Shown here: positions 12,139 through 22,309 of the stretch, one piece after another | Numbering within the stretch: the stretch's first letter is position 1 | Layout of the letters: each line of letters opens with the position of its first letter | From: Dokdonella immobilis | GTDB taxonomy: Bacteria; Pseudomonadota; Gammaproteobacteria; Xanthomonadales; Rhodanobacteraceae | NCBI RefSeq assembly: GCF_900115085.1 | Contig: NZ_FOVF01000010.1 | Span: forward strand, 1 to 64,000 | Direction of reading: 5' to 3' | DNA length: 64,000 bases | Program-made: the position numbers and the translations under genes | The notes under the pieces: generated by a model | Told to the model about the DNA's origin: nothing | The model's input: the letters and a program-made list of their open reading frames with translations, nothing else | Databases searched by the model: none

Positions 12139-13488
12139 ATGGCGCGCAAGAAAACCGCTGAATCTCCATCGCTGTTCACCGAACCCGAGGGTCTCAAACC
12201 GCTGGCCGAGCGCATGCGCCCGCGCACGCTCGACGAGATCGTCGGGCAGTCGCGCCTGCTCGAAGCCGGCAAGCCGCTGCGCCGCGCGATCGAGAGCGGC
12301 AAGCTGCATTCGATGATCCTGTGGGGGCCGCCCGGCTGCGGCAAGACCACGCTGGCCCTGCTGCTTGCCCGCTATGCCGACGCCGATTTCAAGGCGATTT
12401 CGGCGGTGCTGTCCGGATTGCCCGACGTGCGCGCTGCGCTGGCCGAGGCCGAGGTCAACTTCGGCCAGGGCAGGCGCACCGTGCTGTTCGTCGACGAGGT
12501 GCACCGCTTCAACAAGACCCAGCAGGACGCCTTCCTGCCGCATATCGAGCGTGGCGTCATCATCCTGGTCGGCGCGACCACCGAGAATCCCTCGTTCGAG
12601 CTGAACTCGGCGCTGTTGTCGCGCTGCCGCGTGCATGTACTCGAAGCGCTGACGATCGAGCAGATCGTGGCCGCCCTGCAGCGCGCGCTGTCCGACAAGG
12701 AACGCGGGCTCGGTGATCTCGGCCTCGCCGTCGAAGCCGAATCGCTGCGCCTGATCGCCCAGGCCGCGGACGGCGACGTGCGTCGCGCCCTGACCCTGCT
12801 CGAGATCGCCGCCGAACTCGCCGACGACGGCCAGATCGACGAAACCACGCTGACCCAGGTGCTGGCCGATCGCACGCGCCGTTTCGACAAGGGCGGCGAA
12901 CAGTTCTATGACCAGATCTCGGCCTTGCACAAGTCGGTGCGCTCATCCGATCCCGACGCCGCGCTGTACTGGCTCACGCGCATGCTCGATGGCGGTGTCG
13001 ACCCGGCCTATCTTGCGCGTCGGCTTACGCGCATGGCGATCGAGGACATCGGCCTGGCCGATCCGCGTGCGCTGACGCTAGCGCTTGAGGCCTGGAACAC
13101 CTGGGACCGGCTCGGCTCGCCGGAAGGAGAGCTGGCCTTCGCCGAACTGGCGATCTATCTCGCGATCGCGGCCAAGAGCAATGCCGCCTATGCCGCGCTC
13201 AATGCGGCCCGCGCCGAGGTGCGCGCGAACGGGACTCTCGAGGTCCCGATGCACCTGCGCAATGCGCCGACGAAACTCATGAAGGGACTCGGTTACGGCA
13301 AGGGCTACCAATACGACCCGGACATCGAAGGTGGCGTCGCCCTCGACCAGCAATGCCTGCCCGATGCGCTGGTCGATCGCACGTTCTACCAACCGGTCGA
13401 GCGTGGCCTCGAACTGAAGATTGGCGAGAAGCTCGCCGCCCTGAGGGCCGCGCGCAGTGCCGCGCGAACGAACAAGGGCGAGGCCTGA
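12139..13488 (+). CDS. rarA: Replication-associated recombination protein A
   Basis: AAA+ ATPase that acts at stalled replication forks, related to clamp loaders and eukaryotic WRNIP1. The 449 residues show the family N-terminus (PLAERMRPRTLDEIVGQ), Walker A GPPGCGKTT, Walker B LFVDEVHRFN, sensor-1 ATTENPSFELN, and the C-terminal tetramerisation domain (LPDALVDRTFYQP). Length is normal. Its stop codon overlaps the dacB start (TGATG), so the two are translationally coupled. In E. coli it directly follows lolA. Confidence 0.96.
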   Translation: MARKKTAESPSLFTEPEGLKPLAERMRPRTLDEIVGQSRLLEAGKPLRRAIESGKLHSMILWGPPGCGKTTLALLLARYADADFKAISAVLSGLPDVRAALAEAEVNFGQGRRTVLFVDEVHRFNKTQQDAFLPHIERGVIILVGATTENPSFELNSALLSRCRVHVLEALTIEQIVAALQRALSDKERGLGDLGLAVEAESLRLIAQAADGDVRRALTLLEIAAELADDGQIDETTLTQVLADRTRRFDKGGEQFYDQISALHKSVRSSDPDAALYWLTRMLDGGVDPAYLARRLTRMAIEDIGLADPRALTLALEAWNTWDRLGSPEGELAFAELAIYLAIAAKSNAAYAALNAARAEVRANGTLEVPMHLRNAPTKLMKGLGYGKGYQYDPDIEGGVALDQQCLPDALVDRTFYQPVERGLELKIGEKLAALRAARSAARTNKGEA

Positions 13489-15107
13489 TGGTGGGTCTGC
13501 AGATCGCCGGGCGATGCTTGCATGATCGACTCGTGGCGGCTTCGTGGCCCGGCCGGACGGCGGGCGTTGCCGCACTTGTTGTTGCCGTGCTGCTGCTCGG
13601 CATGGCCCGGTCGCAGGCTGCCGAAGGCGCGACCCTGGACTCATCGAAGAATGCGAAGTCGCTGGCGACCCTGGCCGCGCGCATCGACGCGCACATCGGC
13701 GATCCGCAGTTCGCCGACGCTTCCTGGGGCATCGACGTGGTCTCGCTCGACAGTGGGAAGACGCTCTATGCACATGATGCCGACAAGCTGTTCGTGCCGG
13801 CCTCGACCGGCAAGCTGTACACGGCGGCGCTGGCGCTGGACACCTTCGGACCCGACTACCGGATTCCGACCAGCCTGTTCGCCACCGAGAAGGCCGGTCG
13901 TGACGGCGAACTGCGCGGCGACCTGATCCTGGTCGGCTACGGCGATCCGACCCTCGGCTTCGACAAGCGTGCGTCCTGGGCCGACGTGCTGGCGACCGCG
14001 GTGCGCAAGTCCGGCATCAAGAGCGTGCGCGGCGCCCTGATCGGCGATGCGACCTGGTTCGCCGCGCCGCTCTACGGCAGTGGCTGGGAAGCGGCCGACC
14101 TGCAGAGCTGGTTCGGCGCACCGGTCTCGGCGCTCAGCGTCGACGAAAACGTGGTGCGCGTCGAAGTGCGTCCGGCGCCGCAGTTCGGAGCCAAGGCACG
14201 CATTCTTTTCGATCCCCCCGGATCGGCGCCGACGCTCGACAACCAATTGCGCACATTGCGTGCCCCGGCGCCGACCGATATCAGCCTCTACCGCGCCCCC
14301 GGCGAACACGTGCTGCACGCATTCGGTACGATCGCCAGTAATGCCGGCCCGCAGTTCTACCGGCTCGCCGTGCATGACCCGGCGCTGATCGCGGTCGAGC
14401 AGCTGCGCGCCGCGCTGGCACGGCAGGGCGTCAGCGTGCAGGGCAAGTCGCGCAGCATCTACTGGCCCGAGAGCAACGATCGCCTGGCCAGCGGATCACT
14501 CGAGCGCGTGGCCGACGTCTGGTCGCCGCCGCTTTCCGAGATCGTCAGTCGCGGCCTCAAGGTTTCGCAAAACCTGTATCTGCAGAACCTGCTGCTCATG
14601 GTCGGCGCCAAGACGGCTGCCGAGGAGCGCCTGGCCGGCAAGGAATCGCCGGCGTTCCGCTCGACCGAAGCACGCGGCATCCAGGCCCTTCGCAACTATC
14701 TTCGACGCATCGACGTGCCGCTCGACGGCGTGCTCATGGAAGATGGGCCCGGCCTGTCGCGACGTGACCTGACCTCGGCCGCCGCGCTGACCGCATTGCT
14801 CGCCCATCTCGGCGACAACCCGGCAGCGCGGGCCTTCCGGCTCGGCCTGCCCGAGGCCGGGGTCGACGGCTCGTTGACCGGACGCATGCGCAACAGCGCG
14901 GCGCAGGGCCGGATCCATGCCAAGACTGGCAGCATGGCCTTCACCTACGCGCTGGCCGGCTATGCCCTGACCGCAGCCAACGAGCGGCTCGCCTTCGCGA
15001 TCATGCTCAACAACTACCGGCGCCCGCGCGACGCCGGCCGACCCACCGCCGAACTCGATGCGATCGCCATCATGCTGGCCGAATTGAGCGAGCGCAGCGC
15101 GCCCTGA
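13488..15107 (+). CDS. dacB: D-alanyl-D-alanine carboxypeptidase/endopeptidase (PBP4 type)
   Basis: Periplasmic peptidoglycan hydrolase of the S13 family, trimming pentapeptides and cutting cross-links. The 539-residue protein has a hydrophobic N-terminal segment (about 25-45) ending SQAAEG, the catalytic STGK with Ser106, the second motif SQN in VSQNLYLQN, and KTG at 479-481. The family's large inserted domain lies between the first two motifs. The ATG at 13488 overlaps the rarA stop; the frame is open further upstream inside rarA, but only this start gives an N-terminal export signal. Confidence 0.93.
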   Translation: MVGLQIAGRCLHDRLVAASWPGRTAGVAALVVAVLLLGMARSQAAEGATLDSSKNAKSLATLAARIDAHIGDPQFADASWGIDVVSLDSGKTLYAHDADKLFVPASTGKLYTAALALDTFGPDYRIPTSLFATEKAGRDGELRGDLILVGYGDPTLGFDKRASWADVLATAVRKSGIKSVRGALIGDATWFAAPLYGSGWEAADLQSWFGAPVSALSVDENVVRVEVRPAPQFGAKARILFDPPGSAPTLDNQLRTLRAPAPTDISLYRAPGEHVLHAFGTIASNAGPQFYRLAVHDPALIAVEQLRAALARQGVSVQGKSRSIYWPESNDRLASGSLERVADVWSPPLSEIVSRGLKVSQNLYLQNLLLMVGAKTAAEERLAGKESPAFRSTEARGIQALRNYLRRIDVPLDGVLMEDGPGLSRRDLTSAAALTALLAHLGDNPAARAFRLGLPEAGVDGSLTGRMRNSAAQGRIHAKTGSMAFTYALAGYALTAANERLAFAIMLNNYRRPRDAGRPTAELDAIAIMLAELSERSAP

Positions 15108-15206
15108 CCGGGGTCGCCGGCCCGCGCCCGCCGCACGCTGCATCGCAGCTTGCCGCGCCCGTGGCCAACAGGTAGCGTCCGCGCACCATCTCTGGGAGGG
15201 GAAACC

Positions 15207-15764
15207 ATGCGCATCCTGATTGCCGCCGTGCTCGGTACCGTCGTCATGTTCGCCTGGGGCTTCGTCGCCCACATGCTCCTGCCGATCGGCGAAATGGGCA
15301 TGCACCTGCCGCAGAGCGAAGATGCCGTCCTCGAAGGGGTCAAGACCGGCATGCCGACGCCGGGCATCTACATGTTGCCGAGCCTCGATCCGCAGAAGTG
15401 GGGTGACGAGGCGGCCATGGCGCCCTGGGTGGAAAAGGCCAAGGCCAATCCCTTCGTCTACCTCGTCGTCGCGCCGCCATCGACCGACCCGGCCAGCATG
15501 GGACCGCAGCTGGCCAAGCAGGTGGGCAGCGACTTCCTCGGTTGCCTGATCGCGGCCTGGCTGCTGGCCGCCACGGCCTGGGGCTTCGGAGCACGCGTGC
15601 TCGGGGCGGCGGGAATGGGTGTTTTCGCCTGGACTGCCTCGATCGTGCCGATGTGGAACTGGTACCGCTTCCCGACCGATTACATGGTCGGCGGCTTCAT
15701 CGAGCAGGGTGCGGGCTGGCTGCTGGCCGGCATCGCCATTGCCTGGTGGCTCGGTCGCAAGTGA
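15207..15764 (+). CDS. Conserved hypothetical membrane protein
   Basis: I do not recognise the function. The 185-residue product has an N-terminal hydrophobic helix (about 3-25, VLGTVVMFAWGFVAHMLLP), a soluble loop of about 85 residues predicted outside the membrane (PTPGIYMLPSLDP, WVEKAKANPFVYLVVAPP), and three further hydrophobic segments (about 110-130, 132-150, 160-182). A strong GGGAGGGG ribosome site precedes the ATG. It stands alone between dacB and serS, 99 bases after dacB, and may share its transcript. Confidence 0.75.
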   Translation: MRILIAAVLGTVVMFAWGFVAHMLLPIGEMGMHLPQSEDAVLEGVKTGMPTPGIYMLPSLDPQKWGDEAAMAPWVEKAKANPFVYLVVAPPSTDPASMGPQLAKQVGSDFLGCLIAAWLLAATAWGFGARVLGAAGMGVFAWTASIVPMWNWYRFPTDYMVGGFIEQGAGWLLAGIAIAWWLGRK

Positions 15765-17475
<1,711 letters not shown>

Positions 17476-17502
17476 AATCCGCTCGAGACCGCAGACGGGC
17501 TT

Positions 17503-17619
17503 TCCTTCTCCCCTCGGGAGAAGGTGCCGAAGGCGGATGAGGGTCCGGCCTTGGCTGGAGTCCGGGCTCCGAACGAACCCTCATCCGGCCTGCGGCCACC
17601 TTCTCCCGGAGGGAGAAGG
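17503..17619. repeat. Imperfect inverted repeat between serS and tRNA-Ser
   Basis: Left arm 17503-17543 and right arm 17577-17619 are imperfectly complementary over about 40 bases; each arm also contains its own small hairpin (CTTCTCCC...GGGAGAAG). The arm sequence is related to the three palindromes at 15.8 kb. The structure looks like a small non-autonomous repeat or paired REPs. It may also end the serS transcript. Confidence 0.65.
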
Positions 17620-17696
17620 AAGAGGTTTGGGCGGATCCGGCGACTGCGTTAGACTTCGACGTCCTCGCAGGGCGCAATGATGCCTGGAAAGGTTCC

Positions 17697-17786
17697 GGAG
17701 AGATGGCCGAGTGGTTTAAGGCAGCAGTCTTGAAAACTGCCGTGGGTTTACGCCCACCGTGGGTTCGAATCCCACTCTCTCCGCCA
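17697..17786 (+). tRNA. tRNA-Ser (anticodon UGA)
   Basis: A 90-base cloverleaf: acceptor GGAGAGA pairs with TCTCTCC, followed by discriminator G and encoded CCA (17784-17786). The anticodon stem is GCAGT/ACTGC with loop CTTGAAA, placing TGA at 17731-17733, which reads UCA. A long variable arm (CGTGGGTTTACGCCCACC region) is typical of class II tRNA-Ser. The T arm has GGTTCGAATCC. Serine tRNA genes are common integration sites, and low-GC genes start just downstream, but no second copy of the tRNA 3' end was found within the window. Confidence 0.97.
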
Positions 17787-17856
17787 TCCATTGGTTCCGA
17801 GAGTGTAAGGTCGAAATTGTTCGCGTGAAACTTCATTCCGGCCCATCTATCTCCGG

Positions 17857-19014
17857 TTGGAAGGTTCTCCCAAAGGACGGCATCGGACTCAAGTGAAGCG
17901 AAGGTTAGTACAGAAGCGATTGGTATTCTTGGCTCGTCAAAAGTGGTTGTCTACTCGAGCTGCAGCTGAATCCGAAAGAAGAAGAGAGCGGAGTGCTTCC
18001 GCAGAAGCGTTCAGGCACAAGGGCCGGCACGTAATCACCTCAAGTAAGAGGAAACCTGTTCGCTATTTTCCAGCGCCGGAAGCCATAGACCTGAGTGACA
18101 ACTATGAGGCAACTGTAAAATTCCTGATGCAGTTTCGGAGGTGGACATCCTCAACCCGTCGAGCGAGTTCCTTCTACGTAGACCTCAGGCCAGTAAAGCG
18201 ACTTACTCCTGCGGGCGCATTGCTGCTCGCCGCCGAGTTTCACCGATGGAAAATTGCTCATGGTCGGAGACTTCGAGCTCTTGATGCAGGCGAGTGGGAT
18301 CTGGAAGTGCGGAATTTGCTGGGAACCATGGGGTTCTTTGAGCTGTTGGAGGTGGATCGAGGGTTGCTATCAATTGATGCTCCCCCATCACGCAACGGGG
18401 TCATTTACTTGCCGTTCGAGTGTGGTAGAGATACTGACACTAGGCCGTTTGTAAAACTTCGTGATCTAATCGAAAGTTCGGTAGGTAGACTCCCGCAGCG
18501 ATTAGTTCTATATCAAGCAGTTAGCGAGGCAATTACAAATGTGAGGCATCACGCCTACGAGCGGAAGAATAATCTGTCGAGGTGGTGGATGTCTGCTTCC
18601 ATAGACACAGTCGCCATGAAGCTAAAAGTGCTTGTATTGGATCATGGGCTTGGAATTCCATCGACCCTGCCGAGAAAGGGAGTGCTCGAAAAAATTCTTA
18701 GCTACCTAAAAATTTCTACGCTCCGAGGATTCTCGGATGACGGGCGAATGATTGACGCAGCAGTAACGCTAGGAAGATCTGCTGTGAAGATGCCGCACCG
18801 TGGTCACGGACTGAAGCGCGACATTCAATTTGCGATTCGGTCGTTTGATGGTATGGCTCGGCTTCGGATTCACAGCAATAGAGGCAGATATGTGTTTGCG
18901 CGCGACTTCGCAGGAACGGAGTCAAAATCCACAGCTTCGCTCAATAATTCTCTCGATGGTACCTTCGTGGAATGGACGTTTGAGCTGCAGCAGCTTGAAT
19001 TGAATCTGACATGA
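17857..19014 (+). CDS. STAS-like plus GHKL ATPase protein of a three-gene island
   Basis: Not a named protein. Of 385 residues, about 1-65 are strongly basic, about 85-165 read like a STAS fold (FYVDLRPVKRLTPAGALLLA), and about 215-345 contain GHKL ATPase boxes: N-box EAITNVRHHA, G1 box VLDHGLGIP and G2 box RGHGLKRD. There is no His-phosphorylation domain, so it resembles anti-sigma kinases (SpoIIAB/RsbW type) fused to a STAS-like part rather than a sensor kinase. The TTG start at 17857 is uncertain. It overlaps the next gene by ATGA. Base composition and codon use are clearly lower in GC than the neighbours, pointing to transfer. Confidence 0.75.
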   Translation: MEGSPKGRHRTQVKRRLVQKRLVFLARQKWLSTRAAAESERRRERSASAEAFRHKGRHVITSSKRKPVRYFPAPEAIDLSDNYEATVKFLMQFRRWTSSTRRASSFYVDLRPVKRLTPAGALLLAAEFHRWKIAHGRRLRALDAGEWDLEVRNLLGTMGFFELLEVDRGLLSIDAPPSRNGVIYLPFECGRDTDTRPFVKLRDLIESSVGRLPQRLVLYQAVSEAITNVRHHAYERKNNLSRWWMSASIDTVAMKLKVLVLDHGLGIPSTLPRKGVLEKILSYLKISTLRGFSDDGRMIDAAVTLGRSAVKMPHRGHGLKRDIQFAIRSFDGMARLRIHSNRGRYVFARDFAGTESKSTASLNNSLDGTFVEWTFELQQLELNLT

Positions 19015-19337
19015 AAATTGACTTAGCAAGAGAGTTTTCAACCGTCCCTTCAGGACGCTACTACAGCGACGGTCCGGATTCCGGCGAGCGATTTCGCGAG
19101 GAGTATCTGCGGCCTGCAATTTCTGAACCCGGGCCGATTGAAATTCGGATCGATGGGACAGCCGGGTTTGGTTCTTCATTTCTTGAAGAGGCTTTTGGAG
19201 GTGCGGTGCGATTGGGCTACATAGACGCGGCAACATTTCTAAGCAGGCTAAAGTTGGTTTATGATGATGAAGAATTTGCCATGTATGAAGATCTCATAAA
19301 GCTGTTCATAAATGACGCAAGATCAGAAAATCTCTAA
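19011..19337 (+). CDS. DUF4325 STAS-like protein
   Basis: A 108-residue protein matching the pattern of the STAS-like DUF4325 family: GERFREEYLRPAI, then a beta strand IEIRIDGTAGFGSSFLEE, then AFGGAVRLGY. In STAS proteins of the SpoIIAA type the serine at the strand-helix turn is the phosphorylation site; here the GSS of FGSSF occupies that place, which is inference from the fold. Translation is coupled to the upstream GHKL ATPase by a four-base overlap, and it overlaps the next gene by 26 bases. The likely reading is a kinase and switch-protein pair. Confidence 0.78.
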   Translation: MKIDLAREFSTVPSGRYYSDGPDSGERFREEYLRPAISEPGPIEIRIDGTAGFGSSFLEEAFGGAVRLGYIDAATFLSRLKLVYDDEEFAMYEDLIKLFINDARSENL

Positions 19338-19767
19338 CCAGAGACTGGATAACGAGGCTTCGTTTCTGGAGATCGTATTGAAGTCTATCCCTGGCGGAGC
19401 AATCGCTGGAGGATTTGTGTCGTGGGTCATGGCGAGAAAGAAGATTAGAGAGGATTCGGTTGCCAAAATTGTGGATCTACAAATTGACCTAATTTCAGAG
19501 ATTCATCTCTACTGGTCGCTGGATTCGCGAGATAGAGTCATCGAATCAACCATTGTCAGGCTTTTTCAAAGGTTCTCGAATCGGGTACGAGTGCACCTAA
19601 CGAAGTATGGGAACAGGAAGAGTCTGAAACTGGCTATGGATTGCGTAACGCGTGCGCATGTAGCGATCACAGGGTCGCCATTTTCAACGAGTTCATGGAG
19701 GCGTGCGGTTTGGCGAAGCACGGCTGCCAAATCAGAGCTTGAAAATGTTGCTAAGTTTGTGAAGTGA
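19312..19767 (+). CDS. Small predicted membrane protein of the three-gene island
   Basis: Unrecognised 151-residue protein. Its visible features are a polar N-terminus (1-20), one short hydrophobic stretch (about 22-41, IVLKSIPGGAIAGGFVSWVM) followed by positive residues (ARKKIRED), and a soluble helical C-terminal part of about 105 residues. This predicts a single-pass inner-membrane protein with a cytoplasmic tail. A 60-base sample at 19321-19380 counts 26 G or C, about 43 percent, against 37 of 60 in serS at 17161-17220. It overlaps the DUF4325 gene by 26 bases, so it belongs to the same transcript. As the only membrane component it could be the effector or anchor of the module; unproven. 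Confidence 0.65.
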   Translation: MTQDQKISNQRLDNEASFLEIVLKSIPGGAIAGGFVSWVMARKKIREDSVAKIVDLQIDLISEIHLYWSLDSRDRVIESTIVRLFQRFSNRVRVHLTKYGNRKSLKLAMDCVTRAHVAITGSPFSTSSWRRAVWRSTAAKSELENVAKFVK

Positions 19768-20085
19768 ATTTCGTCGAGTTGGAATTCGCCGAAATACGAG
19801 AATTCCTCGAAAATCACTGAACCTGGGCGAACTCATTTTGTCTGGCGCACTTCGTCAATGGAGAGTTGCGTAGGCCAATACGACTGTAAGGGGTGTTTGT
19901 AGTCCGGAGTTAACGTTTTAGTTGGGTGCAGAGTGTCACTGAAGCGAACTCCCGTCGTAGCGAGATTTGTTGATGCCGGTTGCAGTTCGGCGGCGCCCAT
20001 ATACCTATCAAACCCATCCCACACTCTCCCCGGCCAAAATGTACAATCAGCCAGGCGCAATCGGGCAGCGCAGGGAGAGTCATTG
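19768..20085. other. Low-GC gap at the right edge of the island
   Basis: No gene supported. GC rises toward 20000, which marks the right boundary of the foreign segment. No copy of the tRNA-Ser 3' end, integrase remnant or IS end was recognised. An extended -10 box TGTACAAT at 20040-20047 lies 38 bases before the next gene and may be its promoter, though no good -35 accompanies it. Confidence 0.5.
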
Positions 20086-20814
20086 ATGAGACGCGGGATC
20101 CTGGCAGTCCTCGTGGTTGTCCTGTTTTCCGGTTGCGCCAACTACCAGACCATGGCACTGAAGAAGGGGCAGCGCACGATCAGCACGACGGCCGAATCGG
20201 TGGTGCTGCTGACGGTCGAGGTGTCGCGGCCGGATGGCAGCCGCTATCAGCCGAATCCGGCGATCGTGCTTGTCTCTGCGATGCACACCGGCGACCGGGA
20301 GCAGGCGACGTTGTTCCGCTTCAGCCGCAAGGATGACCGGGTCGAGATGGACGGTCATGCCGTCTATCTCTCCAGCATGGCCCTGGCGCCGGGCCATTAC
20401 CGGATCGATGGCATCTCGGGCATCGCCAACGCTTTTCCGTTCATTGGCCAGTTCTTCATTCCCGTGCTGGCCGAATTCGACGTCGAGGCGCAGTCGGTGA
20501 GCTATCTCGGTCACATCGCGGCGACGATGCGCGAACGCAGGGAAGGCGAGTTCCGCGCGGGTTCCACGATTCCGCTGATCGACCAGTCGGCGACCGGCAT
20601 GATCAGTCATACGTGGGATGTCGCGATCGAGAACCGCTACGACACCGACATGGCCACGTTTCGCCAGCGGTTTCCGGCCCTCGCCGATCTGCGCGTGCAG
20701 AGCGAAGCGCTGCCTGCATGGGATCGCGCTGCTGCCCAGCGCCTTTGGGACGGTGTCAGCAAGCCGGCGGCCGAGACAACCGCGGACGAAGCCGTTTCTT
20801 CGCGGGCCAACTAG
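20086..20814 (+). CDS. Predicted lipoprotein, function unknown
   Basis: A 242-residue precursor with a lipoprotein signal: MRRGILAVLVVVLF followed by the lipobox SGC, so Cys17 would be lipidated. The mature part is soluble and beta-rich (VVLLTVEVSRPDG, PNPAIVLVSAM, HYRIDGISGIANAFPFIGQFF), consistent with a surface or periplasmic domain. No enzymatic motif was recognised. GC content returns to the chromosomal level, so it belongs to the core side of the boundary. The ATG follows an AGGGAGAG ribosome site and is chosen because it begins the signal peptide; the frame is open to 19933. It is convergent with chrA, 69 bases away. Confidence 0.75.
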   Translation: MRRGILAVLVVVLFSGCANYQTMALKKGQRTISTTAESVVLLTVEVSRPDGSRYQPNPAIVLVSAMHTGDREQATLFRFSRKDDRVEMDGHAVYLSSMALAPGHYRIDGISGIANAFPFIGQFFIPVLAEFDVEAQSVSYLGHIAATMRERREGEFRAGSTIPLIDQSATGMISHTWDVAIENRYDTDMATFRQRFPALADLRVQSEALPAWDRAAAQRLWDGVSKPAAETTADEAVSSRAN

Positions 20815-20883
20815 AACCGGACTGCGGGCGGTGGGCCGGACACCGCAGCAACCCTGAAGGACGGTCGGCCCATCTCGCGCCAA

Positions 20884-22263
20884 TCAGCCGTGAAGGAAGA
20901 TCCCGAGCAGGGCACAGCCGAGCAATAGCCACCCCAGCCCCAGCCGGAAGCGCAGGATCGCCACCAGCGCCGCGGCGGTCAGCAGCAATCTGGTCGGCTG
21001 CCATGACGCCCACACGGGCACATCGATCTGCACCGGTCCCGCACTCCACGCACGCAGTTCGCCGAACACCGTGTGCAAGGCAAACCACGCGGAGAGGTTC
21101 AGAATGACGCCGACGACGGCGGCCGTGACCGCCGACAGCGCCGCGTGCAGGCTGCGGTTCCTGCGCAGGGCTTCGACATAGGGTGCGCCGACGAAGATGA
21201 AGAGGAAGCAGGGCACGAAAGTAACCCAGGTGGTGAGCGCGGCGCCGAGCAGGGCGGCGGTCCATGGATCGAGCGTGCCGGGATAGCGATGGGCGGCCAC
21301 GAAGCCGACGAACTGCAGGACCATGACCAGCGGGCCCGGTGTCGTTTCGGCGAGGGCGAGTCCGTCGATCATCTGGCCCGGCTGCATCCAGGCAAAATCC
21401 TCGACCGCACGCTGGGCGACATAGGCGAGCACCGCATAGGCGCCACCGAAGGTGACCACGGCGGTCTGGCTGAAGAAGCGGCCTTCGCGTGCGATGACAT
21501 GGTCGGCGCCGAGCCACCATGCCGCCAGCACGACGGGCGTGAACCAGAGCACCACGCAGATTGACATCGTGGCAACGGCCCGGCGCAGCGACGGCACCGT
21601 GTGCGGGGCCTCGCCGTGAGCAAGCATGCGGTCGACCAGATAGTGCTGATCGGTTCCGGCAGAGTCCGCCGTGGCCGCCGGTAGCCATGCGGGCGCCATG
21701 CGACGGACCAGCAAGCCGATCATCGCCGCGCCGAACACGATCCACGGAAACGGCACCTTCAGCGCGAAGATTGCGATGAAGGCGCCACCGGCCAGGGCAA
21801 TCAGGAATTTCGACTGCAACGCGCGCCGGCCGATGCGCAACACGGCATCGACGACGATCGCCAGCACGGCGGCCTTGAGGCCAAAGAAAAGAGCCGACAC
21901 CAGCGGCACCTGACCGAAGCGCACATAAAGCGCACTGAGCGCGCCGAGCACGAGGGCGCCCGGCAGGACAAACAGCAGGCCGGCGATCAGTCCACCCCAG
22001 GTCCGGTGCATCAGCCAGCCGATATAGGTCGCGAGCTGCTGCGCCTCGGGCCCCGGCAGCAACATGCAGTAGTTCAGTGCATGCAGGAATCGCGGTTCGC
22101 TGATCCAGCGTCTGTTCTCGACGAGTTCGCGATGCATCAGCGCGATCTGACCGGCGGGGCCGCCGAAGCCGAGCCAGCCGATGCGCGACCAGACTCGCGC
22201 AACCGCGCCGAGACCCGGAGTCTGCACGGGCGCCTGGTATCCATCGCTGGGACACGTATTCAT
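20884..22263 (-). CDS. chrA: Chromate transporter ChrA, long form
   Basis: CHR-family membrane protein predicted to export chromate. The 459 residues contain two homologous halves, each of about five to six helices. The first half has the signature WLGFGGPAGQIALMHRE followed by LLPGPEAQQLATYIG. The second half has VVTFGGAYAVLAYVAQ with a PGPLVMVLQFVGF motif. Two-domain ChrA is the usual proteobacterial form. It lies 46 bases downstream of a MocR-type regulator in the same direction and may be cotranscribed with it. Export of chromate is known for the family; other oxyanions remain possible. Confidence 0.9.
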   Translation of the reverse strand: MNTCPSDGYQAPVQTPGLGAVARVWSRIGWLGFGGPAGQIALMHRELVENRRWISEPRFLHALNYCMLLPGPEAQQLATYIGWLMHRTWGGLIAGLLFVLPGALVLGALSALYVRFGQVPLVSALFFGLKAAVLAIVVDAVLRIGRRALQSKFLIALAGGAFIAIFALKVPFPWIVFGAAMIGLLVRRMAPAWLPAATADSAGTDQHYLVDRMLAHGEAPHTVPSLRRAVATMSICVVLWFTPVVLAAWWLGADHVIAREGRFFSQTAVVTFGGAYAVLAYVAQRAVEDFAWMQPGQMIDGLALAETTPGPLVMVLQFVGFVAAHRYPGTLDPWTAALLGAALTTWVTFVPCFLFIFVGAPYVEALRRNRSLHAALSAVTAAVVGVILNLSAWFALHTVFGELRAWSAGPVQIDVPVWASWQPTRLLLTAAALVAILRFRLGLGWLLLGCALLGIFLHG

Positions 22264-22309
22264 TCGGTCATGTTAGCCGGAGGAGGGCTAGAGGCACCTG
22301 GGTTTCGGA

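Noticed and set aside
17697-20085. Integrated prophage or ICE at the tRNA-Ser
   Set aside because: No integrase, excisionase or repeated tRNA 3' end was found; only the three-gene low-GC cassette is supported.
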